24,831 bases of DNA, from positions 1 to 24,831 of the forward strand of contig JBARJD010000095.1 in the NCBI GenBank assembly GCA_049800095.1, written 5' to 3'. Shown here in pieces: positions 1 through 7,782 of this stretch. The DNA is from JAKIWV01 sp049800095 (GTDB taxonomy: Archaea > Thermoplasmatota > Thermoplasmata > Lutacidiplasmatales > UBA184). Positions within the stretch are counted from its first letter, which is position 1, and every line of letters begins with the position of its first letter. The notes below the pieces were generated by a model that saw only the letters and a list, made by a program, of their open reading frames with translations, was not told the DNA's origin and ran no database searches. Both the position numbers and the translations under genes were made by a program.

Positions 1-2178
1 GGCGATGCCCGCTTCCAGCGTGGAGAGCCCGGCCGAAAGGCGCGCGGGGAGGTACGGCTCTAGGCCCTCGTCTCTCAGCTGCCCCAGGCGACTCTGCGCG
101 CGCTCGAGCGCTTGCATCTCCAGGTTCAAACTCGCGAGCCGGAACAACGCCTGCGCCCGGGTTCGTGGGAGTTGACAGTAGCCGCTGTGGGCCAGCACGT
201 CGAGCCAGCCTTCCCGGGCGTCATCCAGTCGGCCCTCGAGTCGGGCCAAGCGTGCCTCGAAGCCCCAGACTCGGAAGAGCGCCGGACTGGGGGGGACTAG
301 ATGGAGGGTTTCGACCAGGTACTGACAGCGCTGGAGCGGGCCGCGCACCACCGCCGGGGCCCCGCCCTGCAGAAGCAGCTCGACATGTTGGCTCTGGAGG
401 TGAAGCTCGAGCCACAGGGTACCGGTCCGTTCGGCTACCATCAGTCCCCGTTCAGTGACCTTGAGGCCGGCGGCTGGCCCTTCTTTCAGCTCGGTCCATC
501 GGGCTTCGACCACGCTGGAGAGCAGGTCGAGCTCGGTGAGGTGGCTCCCACGGAGCAAGTCTCTAGCGGTCTCGAGCATCTCGGGGACGGAGGTCGGCGC
601 GATCTCGGCATTCCAGAGTTGGAGCATCGCGCCGAAAAGGAGAACGGAGATCCGGGCCAACCCCTCCTCCGTCCGTTCCGAAAGTGGACGCGCCTTGCGA
701 ATTTCGGCCTCCGCTTCGGCGACGCGGGCCCCCAACAGCTCGAGATAGGCCAGTAGCGTCCGCGTGATCGCCTCCGGACCGGACCATTGGCGGGTCTGGA
801 AAGTGTCGGCGGCATCGGCCAGGATTTGTCGGAGCGTCGGACGCGGACCGATGGCGTAGACGACTTGGGGGAGCATCAGTAACAACTCTTCCATCCGGCT
901 CTCGGCCGGCGGATGGAGGACCGCGGCCTCGACCGCTTGCTGAACGAGCAACTCGGCCTCGGTCGGACGTCCCGCGAACGCGAGGAGCTTGGCGCGCTCC
1001 AGTCGCAATTCGATGCGGCTCTCTTCCCCGCCGGGGTCCGGCCCTCCTGGAATGCATTCGATCGCCTTCGCGAGGGCCGCCTCGGCCGGGTCAAACGCCA
1101 GGACCCCCTCGGCGAGGTGCGCTGCTCCCACAAGGTGTCGGAGCGCCAGCGGGCCGACTTCGGCCCGGAAGAAATGGTCCGCGATCTGAAATCTCCGCTG
1201 AAGGTTGGGCTCGGGACTGAGCGCTTCCAGGCCCTCGGCTACGATCCGATGCATCTCCCGACGTTGCTCTTCCGGGATGCTCTCGATGAGGTGGTCGACC
1301 CAGGCCTCATGGGCGACGGCGATCCGCCCCTCGCTGGTCCGCAGGAGATTGGCCGAGAGGGCCGGGCGGAGCAGGTCGTTGAGTTCCGAAGTGCGCTGTC
1401 GAGCGATCCGGGCGAGCACGACTTCGGAGGTGGAGCCATCGAGCAGCGCGACGAATCCGACCAGCCGGCTCGTCGGCGCAGGCAAGGAGGCCATGATCTC
1501 CTGGAGTCGCTCGGTTTCGCGGGCATCGGCGTGCGGATGGCTCAATCGGATCCAGTCGACGTCCGGCCGTCCCAGGAGTTCCTCTTCCCACTGGCTGAAC
1601 GACGGGAGCGACGAGTCGAGCTCCAGTACGAGGAGGAACGGTCGGCGGCGCGCGAGCCGGGAGAGCTTGAGGAGCAGCGTCCGGCTCGCAGGGTCGACTA
1701 AGGTGGCGTCCTCGATCAACAGCGCCAGTCCGAGCGCCTCGCCGGCCCGGAATCGTTCCGTCAGTGCGGTCCAAACTGCGGTCATGCTCTCGAAGCCGCC
1801 CGAGCCCGTCCGCGGACTCGGACCGAAGCTGAACCGCCCGCCCCGACTTCGTCGCCGCCCGCCCATGGCGGGCATTCCCTCGCCGCCAAATGCATCGGTG
1901 AAACTCCCAGGAATCAGCGATGGGGCCCCCTCGGCCGAATGCTCGGTCTTATCGGAAAACTGTGTCCAGAGCGGCGCGAGCGCCCCGTAGTCCAAATCGC
2001 GGGCGCGGTACGAGCCTTCGGCCGTCAGCACGACGACCCCCCGCATGTCCAGCTCGACCTTCAACTCCGCGATACGGGCGCTCTTCCCACTCGTGGGCGG
2101 TCCAGCAAGGGCGATCGTGCGACCAGAGCGGGCTTCTAGCCCGGCGTACGCTCGAAGAAAGGCTGGCGGTTGAGGCAT
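1..2178 (-). CDS. STAND/AAA-type ATPase with helical (TPR-like) repeats, partial (3' end outside window)
   Basis: The minus frame is open without a stop from ATG at 2178 to base 1, giving 726 residues and continuing beyond the window. Near the N-terminus there is a Walker A motif, GPPTSGKS (residues 26-33), and a Walker B-like LALLIED (151-157). Between them lies a Gly/Ser/Arg-rich low-complexity insert (about 90-130). From about residue 340 onward the protein is Ala/Leu/Glu-rich, helical and repeat-like, as in TPR solenoids. No HTH or catalytic output domain is visible in the part present. The start is supported by GGAGGT six bases before ATG and by a TATA-like TTAAAT about 38 bases upstream. 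STAND ATPases are generally ligand-gated switches; the ligand here is unknown. It is one of four such genes in the window. The ATPase assignment is fairly sure; the function is not known. Confidence 0.8.
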   Translation of the reverse strand, partial: MPQPPAFLRAYAGLEARSGRTIALAGPPTSGKSARIAELKVELDMRGVVVLTAEGSYRARDLDYGALAPLWTQFSDKTEHSAEGAPSLIPGSFTDAFGGEGMPAMGGRRRSRGGRFSFGPSPRTGSGGFESMTAVWTALTERFRAGEALGLALLIEDATLVDPASRTLLLKLSRLARRRPFLLVLELDSSLPSFSQWEEELLGRPDVDWIRLSHPHADARETERLQEIMASLPAPTSRLVGFVALLDGSTSEVVLARIARQRTSELNDLLRPALSANLLRTSEGRIAVAHEAWVDHLIESIPEEQRREMHRIVAEGLEALSPEPNLQRRFQIADHFFRAEVGPLALRHLVGAAHLAEGVLAFDPAEAALAKAIECIPGGPDPGGEESRIELRLERAKLLAFAGRPTEAELLVQQAVEAAVLHPPAESRMEELLLMLPQVVYAIGPRPTLRQILADAADTFQTRQWSGPEAITRTLLAYLELLGARVAEAEAEIRKARPLSERTEEGLARISVLLFGAMLQLWNAEIAPTSVPEMLETARDLLRGSHLTELDLLSSVVEARWTELKEGPAAGLKVTERGLMVAERTGTLWLELHLQSQHVELLLQGGAPAVVRGPLQRCQYLVETLHLVPPSPALFRVWGFEARLARLEGRLDDAREGWLDVLAHSGYCQLPRTRAQALFRLASLNLEMQALERAQSRLGQLRDEGLEPYLPARLSAGLSTLEAGIA

Positions 2179-2318
2179 TCCCGGACCTCCACCGATATTG
2201 GTCGAGGGTCGGATTTAACAGAGTGTACACCGGGAACATGCACCGTTGATCTCCGCCCGAGTGTCCAACTCGGGGCGAAGACCCGACGGCTTTATTCCGC
2301 CCCGGGGATGCGGCCCTC
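2179..2318. promoter_or_regulatory. Divergent promoter region between the STAND ATPase and the DHS-family gene
   Basis: On the plus strand, TTTATT (2291-2296) is centred about 25 nt before the GTG start at 2319, the spacing expected for an archaeal TATA box driving a leaderless transcript. On the minus strand, TTAAAT around 2213-2219 would start transcription near 2190. This leaves a leader of about 12 nt containing GGAGGT (2185-2190) before the ATG at 2178. An 8-bp palindrome, GTGTACAC (2223-2230), lies just upstream of the minus TATA box and could be an operator. Transcription starts are inferred from spacing only. Confidence 0.5.
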
Positions 2319-3383
2319 GTGCCGAACCGAATCGACGTCGGCCGCCGGCCGTACCTCCGAAAGACGGTGACACCGGTCGATGTCGCGAAGGTCCATGGCG
2401 TGGGCGACCTCCTCGATGCGTTTCGCTCGACCTCTATCCAGGCGCGCAATCTGGCCCAATGCCTCGAAGTCTGGGAAAACGCGCTCACGGACCGACGTCG
2501 GCCGACCATTCTGCTGGGGCTAACCGGACCCCTGATCGCAGCCGGGCTCCGGAAGGTCCTCCGAGACCTGATCGAGTGGGGGGTGGTCGACGTCGTCGTT
2601 TCTACGGGGGCGATCCTCTACCAAGATCTGTATCAGACTGTCGGGGGTCGCCATTGGATGGGCTCTCCCCTCGCCGACGACCGCCAGCTACGGGACCTGT
2701 ACCTGGACCGGATCTACGATACTTACGTGGACGAGCTCAAGTTCGAAGACACGGACCGGGTCATCGGCCGGATCACGAACAAGTTTCCGGCCCGTACGGC
2801 GTCCTCCCGGGAGTTTCTCGAGTTTCTCGGGCGGAACTTCGACGACCGGGAGTCGATCCTGGCGACCGCGGCCCGCCGGGGCATTCCCGTTTTCTCGCCC
2901 GCCCTGATCGACAGCTCGATCGGCATCGGCCTCACGCTCTATTACCAAGCCCACCGTGGAAAGCCCCGGTTTATCCTCGACTCGATCCGCGACAACTACG
3001 AACTCGTCCAGATCCTCACCCACTCTCCGCGGACGGCGGTGATCTATGTGGGAGGCGGGACCCCCAAGAACTGGATCAACGACGGGATCGTGATGGCCAA
3101 CTACGCGTTCAAGCGCGAGGGCGAGGGCCATTTCTATGCGCTCCAGATCACGACGGACGTTCCCGACTGGGGTGGTCTGTCTGGTAGCACGCTCGACGAG
3201 GCGCAGTCCTGGGGCAAGATCTCCAAGATGGCCACGCGGGCTACGGCGCGCCTCGAGGCTTCCATTGGCCTGCCGTTGCTCGCCGGCGGGCTCTGGGACC
3301 ACCGGCGGCGGTGGCAACCGCGGCGTCGTCTCCGGTACACCTGGACCGGCGACGAAGTGAAGATCAAAGCGTCGACGCAGTGA
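2319..3383 (+). CDS. Deoxyhypusine synthase family protein
   Basis: The 354-residue protein matches the deoxyhypusine synthase family over its length. It has an early LLGLTGPLI segment (65-73), a VVSTGA nucleotide-site segment (93-98), a conserved IGIGLTLYY region (201-209), GGGTPKNW (246-253) and the late DEAQSWGKI motif (293-301). K250 in GGGTPK aligns with the lysine that forms the covalent aminobutyl intermediate in DHS. DHS transfers the aminobutyl group of spermidine to a lysine of aIF5A using NAD. The GGGxPKN form is also seen in DHS-like proteins of uncertain substrate, so a polyamine-modifying paralogue is possible. After residue 310 there is a basic, Arg/Trp-rich tail of about 45 residues. 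GTG is the start because the TATA box at 2291 puts the predicted transcript start on it. The cytoplasmic molybdoenzyme follows after 75 bases. Confidence 0.88.
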   Translation: MPNRIDVGRRPYLRKTVTPVDVAKVHGVGDLLDAFRSTSIQARNLAQCLEVWENALTDRRRPTILLGLTGPLIAAGLRKVLRDLIEWGVVDVVVSTGAILYQDLYQTVGGRHWMGSPLADDRQLRDLYLDRIYDTYVDELKFEDTDRVIGRITNKFPARTASSREFLEFLGRNFDDRESILATAARRGIPVFSPALIDSSIGIGLTLYYQAHRGKPRFILDSIRDNYELVQILTHSPRTAVIYVGGGTPKNWINDGIVMANYAFKREGEGHFYALQITTDVPDWGGLSGSTLDEAQSWGKISKMATRATARLEASIGLPLLAGGLWDHRRRWQPRRRLRYTWTGDEVKIKASTQ

Positions 3384-3430
3384 TCGGCCGGTACCTCCTC
3401 GGCAAACTTACGCTCTCGTACGGGGAAGCT

Positions 3431-3458
3431 GATAAGGCTCGGAGCCCGCGGAGAGAAC
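3431..3458 (+). promoter_or_regulatory. TATA-like box for the molybdoenzyme gene (leaderless)
   Basis: GATAAG at 3431-3436 is centred about 25 nt before the GTG at 3459, the same spacing as for several other genes here. This suggests the gene has its own leaderless promoter rather than depending only on read-through from the DHS-family gene. Inferred from spacing. Confidence 0.4.
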
Positions 3459-4079
3459 GTGAGCGCTCGGATGCCTCCGGGGCAGATCGTCACGAAAGGT
3501 TTCCCCGTGCTGCACGCCGGCACGGTTCCATACCAACTCACCCGGGAGAACTGGAATCTCAAACTCTCCGGTGAAGTTGAAGTTCCCCAGACGCTCTCCT
3601 TCGCCGAACTTCTCGCGCTGCCGCAGCGGGACGTCACTACGGACATTCACTGCGTGACGTCATGGACGAAGCGGGATACCGTCTGGACCGGCGTCCCGTT
3701 CCGGGTGATCGCCGACCGGGTCAGGCCGCGCCCGACGGCCCGGTTCGTCATCATGGAGTGCGAGCAGGGATTCACCACATCGCTACCGATCGAACCATTG
3801 TTGGAAGATACGGTGCTGGTGGCGCACACCTACGCCAACGCGCCCTTACCGGCCGAACACGGCGGACCGGTGCGGATGTTCGTTCCCAAGCGGTACTTTT
3901 ACAAGAGTGCGAAGTGGCTCCGGGGACTCCGGTTCGTCGAGAAGGACGAGCCCGGCTTCTGGGAGGTTCGCGGCTACTCGAACGTCGCCGACCCGTGGTT
4001 GGAAACGCGGTACACGGTGGACGACGTGAAAGAGATCTACCGGATGCGCAAGGCGAATCTGTTTCAGCCCACCCATTGA
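3459..4079 (+). CDS. Sulfite oxidase-fold molybdopterin-dependent oxidoreductase (YuiH/MsrP-like)
   Basis: This 206-residue protein is the molybdopterin-binding domain of the sulfite oxidase superfamily (Oxidored_molyb) without further domains. The Cys that ligates molybdenum is C65 in DIHCVTSW (62-69). Other family landmarks are FVIMECEQGFTTSLPIE (96-112), the HGGPVRMFVPKRY segment (134-146) and KSAKWLRGL (149-157). There is no twin-arginine signal or transmembrane segment, so it should be cytoplasmic, unlike periplasmic MsrP. No heme or dimerisation domain is present, as in short YuiH-type members. The start is GTG at 3459, fixed by the TATA-like GATAAG about 25 nt upstream; an ATG at 3471 is the alternative. 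The substrate is unknown. No molybdenum cofactor gene was seen nearby. Confidence 0.87.
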   Translation: MSARMPPGQIVTKGFPVLHAGTVPYQLTRENWNLKLSGEVEVPQTLSFAELLALPQRDVTTDIHCVTSWTKRDTVWTGVPFRVIADRVRPRPTARFVIMECEQGFTTSLPIEPLLEDTVLVAHTYANAPLPAEHGGPVRMFVPKRYFYKSAKWLRGLRFVEKDEPGFWEVRGYSNVADPWLETRYTVDDVKEIYRMRKANLFQPTH

Positions 4080-4496
4080 GGGGCTCGTCGCCCGGCATTC
4101 CCGCAGCATCGGTCGGCCACCCCGAGGGTTTTTATGGGTCCCGGCCATGTCCCCCGCCCACGCGCAAGCGGCGTCGTCGGCGTACGATGCACGGCTAGCG
4201 CGCGCCCAAGCGGCACGGTCTGCTTCCGTTCATTATGAGATTCCTCATTTTTATACGTATACATCGGTATAGATGCGCGTTGTATAACTCGAGGGACCGG
4301 CAACGATCCGACTCGAAACGTTGAAATAATCACACACCGCCGAAGGCGCGGGGGTGTGCATCCGATGATTCCCTGTCTTCCGCCGCTTCAGAACGAACAG
4401 CTATAGACGATTCGAAAGAGGAAGCCCATTCCTCTTCCGCTCGACCTATGAGGCCCAGGCGACTGCCAATGAGGTTGAGGTCGAGCGGGTGCCTGA
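4080..4496. other. Structured, AT-richer convergent intergenic region; possible small RNA or 3' structure
   Basis: No convincing gene fills these 417 bases between two converging genes. The left half has several TATA-like runs: TTTTTAT at 4129-4135, TTTTTATAC ending near 4256 with the palindrome TATACGTATA (4252-4261), and TGTATAAC at 4281-4288. The right half has three hairpins in a row: CACACC/GGTGTG (4333-4338/4353-4358, with inner GCC/GGC); AAGAGGAA/TTCCTCTT (4416-4423/4429-4436, loop 5); and CCGCTCGACCT/AGGTCGAGCGG (4437-4447/4478-4488, loop 30). The last two are exactly adjacent and could stack. The large stem starts 9 bases after the stop of the minus gene. It may be a structured 3' UTR or an independent RNA. 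A 41-codon ORF at 4147-4272 is weak. Confidence 0.5.
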
Positions 4497-6899
4497 CTAG
4501 GTCGCCTCACCGAGATTCTCGTTCATTTCCTTTTGGATGATCGAGTGTAGCCAATCCGTACCAAGCGTCTTCGCGAGCCTCAAAGCTTCCATGTACTCCG
4601 CCTTCGCCCGCTCGCGGTCTTTGAAGTCAAAGTAAACAAGCGCGAGGTAAGAGTGAGCGAGGACGGACAGGTCAGATGGCGGTAGCCGGGCGTGAACGGC
4701 TAGGCTACGCTCCCCGTGTTGGCGCGCTTCTTCGAGGAGGCCCTGTTTTCGCTCGGCCCAGCACATTTGCGCGAGAGTGTGGGCCAGGATTCCGTCGTTC
4801 CCGAGCCGCTCAGCAAGGGAACTGGCTTGCTTGGCATAGGCAAGGGCCTCGGACCATTTTCCTGCTTCAGCGGCCATCGCCGTAAGACCGCTGAGGGCGT
4901 ATGTTAACTGACCTAGGTAACCGAGAGCCTCAGATTCTCGTTTGATCTCGAGCAATGCCTCTTCGGCGGGCGCAAGGCGCCCAACCTCGGCCAATGCCCG
5001 GGCACGAGTGAGCAACAAGTTGAACACGATGTCCATTCGGGTCGAGCGTCGCGCCTCCGGCAGCATTTCATCCACCGTGGTGAGCGCCGCCTCCTGGTCA
5101 CCGCGGAATGTGGCGAGCCGGGTCCAGTTTGCTACGCTTTGGAGAGCCACGTCGGAGTGGTGAAATCTCCGTGCCATTTGGAACGAGGCGTAGCAAGTAT
5201 CCTTGGCCCGGGCGAGTTCTCCGCGGGCTTCGAGGATTCGGGACTGGTCGAGGAGGAACATCGCCTCGAGCCGTGAAGTTAGCGGACCGGCGGAACGGAC
5301 CGACTCGAGGGTTCGCCCTGCCTCGTCAATCTGGCGCATGCGAATCTGGGGCTCGACCATTTCGAGCAGACACTCGGCGGTGATGCGCTCTTCCCCTTGG
5401 GCCTCGGCAATCGCCTGCCGGAGGGCCAGCACGGCTTCCGCGTACTGGGAGTGCAGGTGGAGGATAGATGCCTCGGCCCGCAAGGCGCGGATTCGGCCAG
5501 CGCCTGAGGGGAGGCCCATCGCCAGTCTGCGCAGTGCATTCCGAAGGTGATCGGAGTACCCCAGGGTCAGTAGGGTCCTCTGCTGGCGAGTGAGGACCTG
5601 TAACGATATGCGCCACTCCTCTGCGGCAACCAAATGAAGGAAGCGCTCTCGGAGTGCGTCTGCTCGGTGGCTACGGGCGTAGAAGGCTGAGAGACTCAAG
5701 TGGGCAGCCCGCTCCTGTGCCGCGCTGGCGCGTCCGAGTAGCGCGTTCCGCACCACCTGGAGCATTTCGACCCGGCCTGCGGCCGATTTCTGTAGCAGAC
5801 CGGATTGGACGAAGTTGCCCAGTGTCCCGAGTGAAATTCCGCCAGCCTCAGAGATCCAACTCAGTGGAAGCGGTTCGTTCGCAAGTGCGATCGGTAACAG
5901 TGCCTGGGCTTCGAGGCTCGTAAGGCGTCCGACGACGACCGCGGGCAGTGTCGTTGAAGTCGCTTCGACTCCGGGCGTCGCCACCGAAAGCAGGAGCAGA
6001 AGGGGGCTTCCGAGACTCGCCTGGAAGACTTGTTCGAAGCGGTCGGCCAACCCACCCCTTCGGTCGGTCAGATCGTGAGCCGCCGCCCGGTCCAACCCGC
6101 CTATGGTGACTCGGTGAGTCGGGACTTCGCTCCATTCGAATTCGGGAAGCTGTTGACCGACGAAGAATAGCAAATCGCCGCGGTCGTTCAGCAGTCCGGG
6201 GACCAGCTCCTCCAGGAAGTGCCTGAGGTCGGGCGTGGCGAATTGAACGTCGTCGATGACTCCTACCAGTTGGCGGTCCCCGACGGCCCGTGCGACGAGG
6301 TTGGCAACCTCACGGCCAACGGGCTGCCGGGGCAATTGTGCGTAGTAGGCCAATTGAGGCGAGCCGAGTGCTGCCAAAGCATGTGCAAGGCCGAGGGTGA
6401 GGTCTCGGGGAGAGCTCGCCTCGCGAACCGCGAACCAGAAGGGAACGCGACCAGTCTTGAATGAGCGAAGGTGGCGGCTTACTAGGGCCGTTTTCCCCAT
6501 GCCGGGGGCTCCCTCAACGAATATCAACGATCCGGCGGTCCGGGAGAACTCCCGTAAGAGCGAGAGTTCGTCCTTTCGCCCCACGAACGGGTTAGGAGGC
6601 GCCGGAAGGGCCCCTGAAAGCAGTGGAACGGCTCGGGTCTGCTTCTGCAGGAACTGGCGTCCAGGGTCGGTGAGAGTGTAGACGAGTTGTTTGCGGGATC
6701 CTCCGCGGACGCTTCCGCGCCGAGTCTTGAGCTTCCCCTCGCCGAGGAGGTCGGAGAGGGGGCGCGACATCGAGCAGGGATGGTAGCCTAAGGCGGTGGC
6801 GAGCTCTCGTTGGCTGATTCCGTAAGCCGCTTCCGGAGGCGGCTCATGTGTCTCGATATAGTCGAGAATCTCTATCGGGAGGTGCGTTACAAGCGGCAC
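4497..6899 (-). CDS. wHTH-STAND ATPase-TPR signalling protein
   Basis: This 800-residue protein has three parts. A winged helix-turn-helix (about 1-85) includes GISQRELATALGYHPCSMSR (28-47) and a wing ending VYTLTDPG. The ATPase (about 104-330) has the FVGRKDEL lead-in typical of AAA_16/STAND proteins, Walker A GAPGMGKT (130-137) and Walker B LVGVIDD (211-217). A long run of TPR-like helical pairs follows from about residue 400 to the end. No membrane segment is seen, so it is presumably a cytoplasmic transcription regulator gated by a ligand or partner on the TPR scaffold, similar in plan to MalT-type regulators but with the DNA-binding domain at the N-terminus. The start is supported by TTAAAT-like sequence about 29 nt upstream. 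Base composition is visibly less GC-rich than its neighbours, hinting at separate ancestry. A palindrome lies in its promoter. Confidence 0.88.
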   Translation of the reverse strand: MPLVTHLPIEILDYIETHEPPPEAAYGISQRELATALGYHPCSMSRPLSDLLGEGKLKTRRGSVRGGSRKQLVYTLTDPGRQFLQKQTRAVPLLSGALPAPPNPFVGRKDELSLLREFSRTAGSLIFVEGAPGMGKTALVSRHLRSFKTGRVPFWFAVREASSPRDLTLGLAHALAALGSPQLAYYAQLPRQPVGREVANLVARAVGDRQLVGVIDDVQFATPDLRHFLEELVPGLLNDRGDLLFFVGQQLPEFEWSEVPTHRVTIGGLDRAAAHDLTDRRGGLADRFEQVFQASLGSPLLLLLSVATPGVEATSTTLPAVVVGRLTSLEAQALLPIALANEPLPLSWISEAGGISLGTLGNFVQSGLLQKSAAGRVEMLQVVRNALLGRASAAQERAAHLSLSAFYARSHRADALRERFLHLVAAEEWRISLQVLTRQQRTLLTLGYSDHLRNALRRLAMGLPSGAGRIRALRAEASILHLHSQYAEAVLALRQAIAEAQGEERITAECLLEMVEPQIRMRQIDEAGRTLESVRSAGPLTSRLEAMFLLDQSRILEARGELARAKDTCYASFQMARRFHHSDVALQSVANWTRLATFRGDQEAALTTVDEMLPEARRSTRMDIVFNLLLTRARALAEVGRLAPAEEALLEIKRESEALGYLGQLTYALSGLTAMAAEAGKWSEALAYAKQASSLAERLGNDGILAHTLAQMCWAERKQGLLEEARQHGERSLAVHARLPPSDLSVLAHSYLALVYFDFKDRERAKAEYMEALRLAKTLGTDWLHSIIQKEMNENLGEAT

Positions 6900-6993
6900 A
6901 GTCGAACCCCTAACGCGCGGAAAGTAGTTAAATTATTTTGTACAAAATAGCCGGCTCGGATTAAATACCGAATTCGCCACAGTCCTGCTTACC
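6900..6993. promoter_or_regulatory. Divergent promoter with a 16-bp perfect palindrome (candidate operator)
   Basis: The palindrome TATTTTGTACAAAATA occupies 6934-6949. It sits between two outward TATA-like boxes: AGTTAAAT (6925-6932) for the minus ATPase gene, about 29 nt from its ATG, and TTAAATA (6961-6967) for the plus gene, about 30 nt from its ATG at 6994. A dimeric regulator bound there would touch or flank both boxes, so both genes could be controlled together. The wHTH ATPase is the obvious candidate autoregulator; that is inference. Confidence 0.6.
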
Positions 6994-7362
6994 ATGAGCC
7001 CATCGGTCGAAATCGAGACGACCCGCAGCGGAGGCCGGCTCGGGGGGATCAGCACGATGGTCACCCAAGCCGACATCTGTCCCTCCTGCGGCGGGCATCA
7101 CGAGGGCCGGCGGCGCTCGTTCTGGGACCGGTCCGGCCCCATCGAGCAGCTGTGCCCCGTTGTAGTCCCCGGACCGTTCCCGATGCTCATGAAGCTTCCG
7201 GAGCCGGCAGAGGTCATCGTGGAGTTCCCCTTCGACACGGAACGCTCCCGTGAGGGAGGCACACCAAGCTCGTCGGATGCGCAGCCCCCCGTGCTAGCAC
7301 GCCGCTTGGGCCAACTTCCCATCCCCTGGCCCGCTCCCTCCTTCGATGAGGCCTACCTATGA
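6994..7362 (+). CDS. Small hypothetical protein with a CPxCG zinc-binding-like motif
   Basis: The 122-residue protein has CPSCGGHH (28-35) and a further Cys about 25 residues later (EQLCP), which could form a one-knuckle or partial zinc site. The rest is Pro-rich with no membrane segment. I do not recognise the family. The start is supported by TTAAATA about 30 nt upstream, consistent with a near-leaderless transcript. It is divergent from the wHTH-ATPase gene across a shared palindrome, so it may be a partner or target of that regulator. Its stop overlaps the ATG of the next small frame (ATGA at 7359-7362). It could still be a chance frame in GC-rich DNA, but promoter spacing and the Cys motif favour a real gene. 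Confidence 0.55.
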   Translation: MSPSVEIETTRSGGRLGGISTMVTQADICPSCGGHHEGRRRSFWDRSGPIEQLCPVVVPGPFPMLMKLPEPAEVIVEFPFDTERSREGGTPSSSDAQPPVLARRLGQLPIPWPAPSFDEAYL

Positions 7363-7568
7363 TCGTGGTTCTGGACCGCCAGGCTTCAGTCCGCACTCGA
7401 CCCGCCATGGCGATGTCGGCGATCAGTTCCCGCAGCGTAATGCTCGGCCTGGCCCCTGCGCCGGTCGGGTTGATCGACTCCGCTTGGCCCAAGTGGCTCT
7501 TGTCCTATGACAACGCGTCCAAATCGGTGGCTCGCTCCGGTCACCGTCGCCCCCGGAGGAGCGACTGA
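7359..7568 (+). CDS. Possible small protein coupled to the preceding gene (doubtful)
   Basis: This 69-codon frame begins at an ATGA overlap with the previous gene, the geometry of translational coupling, and ends 43 bases before a strong hairpin plus T-run. Third codon positions are mostly G or C, as expected for this genome. The product is Ala/Ser/Arg-rich with a basic tail and no motif I recognise. It may be chance; the evidence is position and codon bias only. Confidence 0.3.
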   Translation: MIVVLDRQASVRTRPAMAMSAISSRSVMLGLAPAPVGLIDSAWPKWLLSYDNASKSVARSGHRRPRRSD

Positions 7569-7782
7569 ACTTGCAGGATCTAGTCCCTCTCTAACCTCAC
7601 GATGTCTGAGCGGGACCCTGCGCGGTGCCCGGACCACGCAGGGTCCCCAGTTTTTTCCCGTCGTCTCTGAAAGACCTCGCGCCGCGCTCTGAGCAGCCGA
7701 GGAGCGGCGCGACGCGCACGGCCCTCGCCCGCCGCAAAGGAAAGATACTTGCCGCGGGTCGGCGACGAGAGGCGGGATTCGT
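7569..7782 (+). terminator. Intergenic region with a perfect 11-bp hairpin and T6 run (terminator-like)
   Basis: GGGACCCTGCG (7612-7622) pairs exactly with CGCAGGGTCCC (7637-7647) over a 14-nt loop and is followed by TTTTTT at 7651-7656. It looks like a bacterial intrinsic terminator. Archaeal termination mainly needs the U-tract, so the hairpin may stabilise the 3' end instead. It would end the 6994-7568 transcription unit. A weak TATA-like AGATACTT (7743-7750) may serve the next gene. Nothing else was seen in this stretch. Confidence 0.55.

Noticed and set aside
913..1990. Long plus-strand open frames (913-1701 and 1205-1990)
   Set aside because: They are antisense to the continuous ATPase frame 1-2178, have Arg/Ser-rich nonsense composition, and lack any domain.
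4147..4272. 41-codon ORF (starts MSPAHAQAAS) in the convergent gap
   Set aside because: The TATA-like run at 4129-4135 is too close to the ATG for a leaderless start, and codon use turns AT-rich toward the end. It could be real but is not supported.
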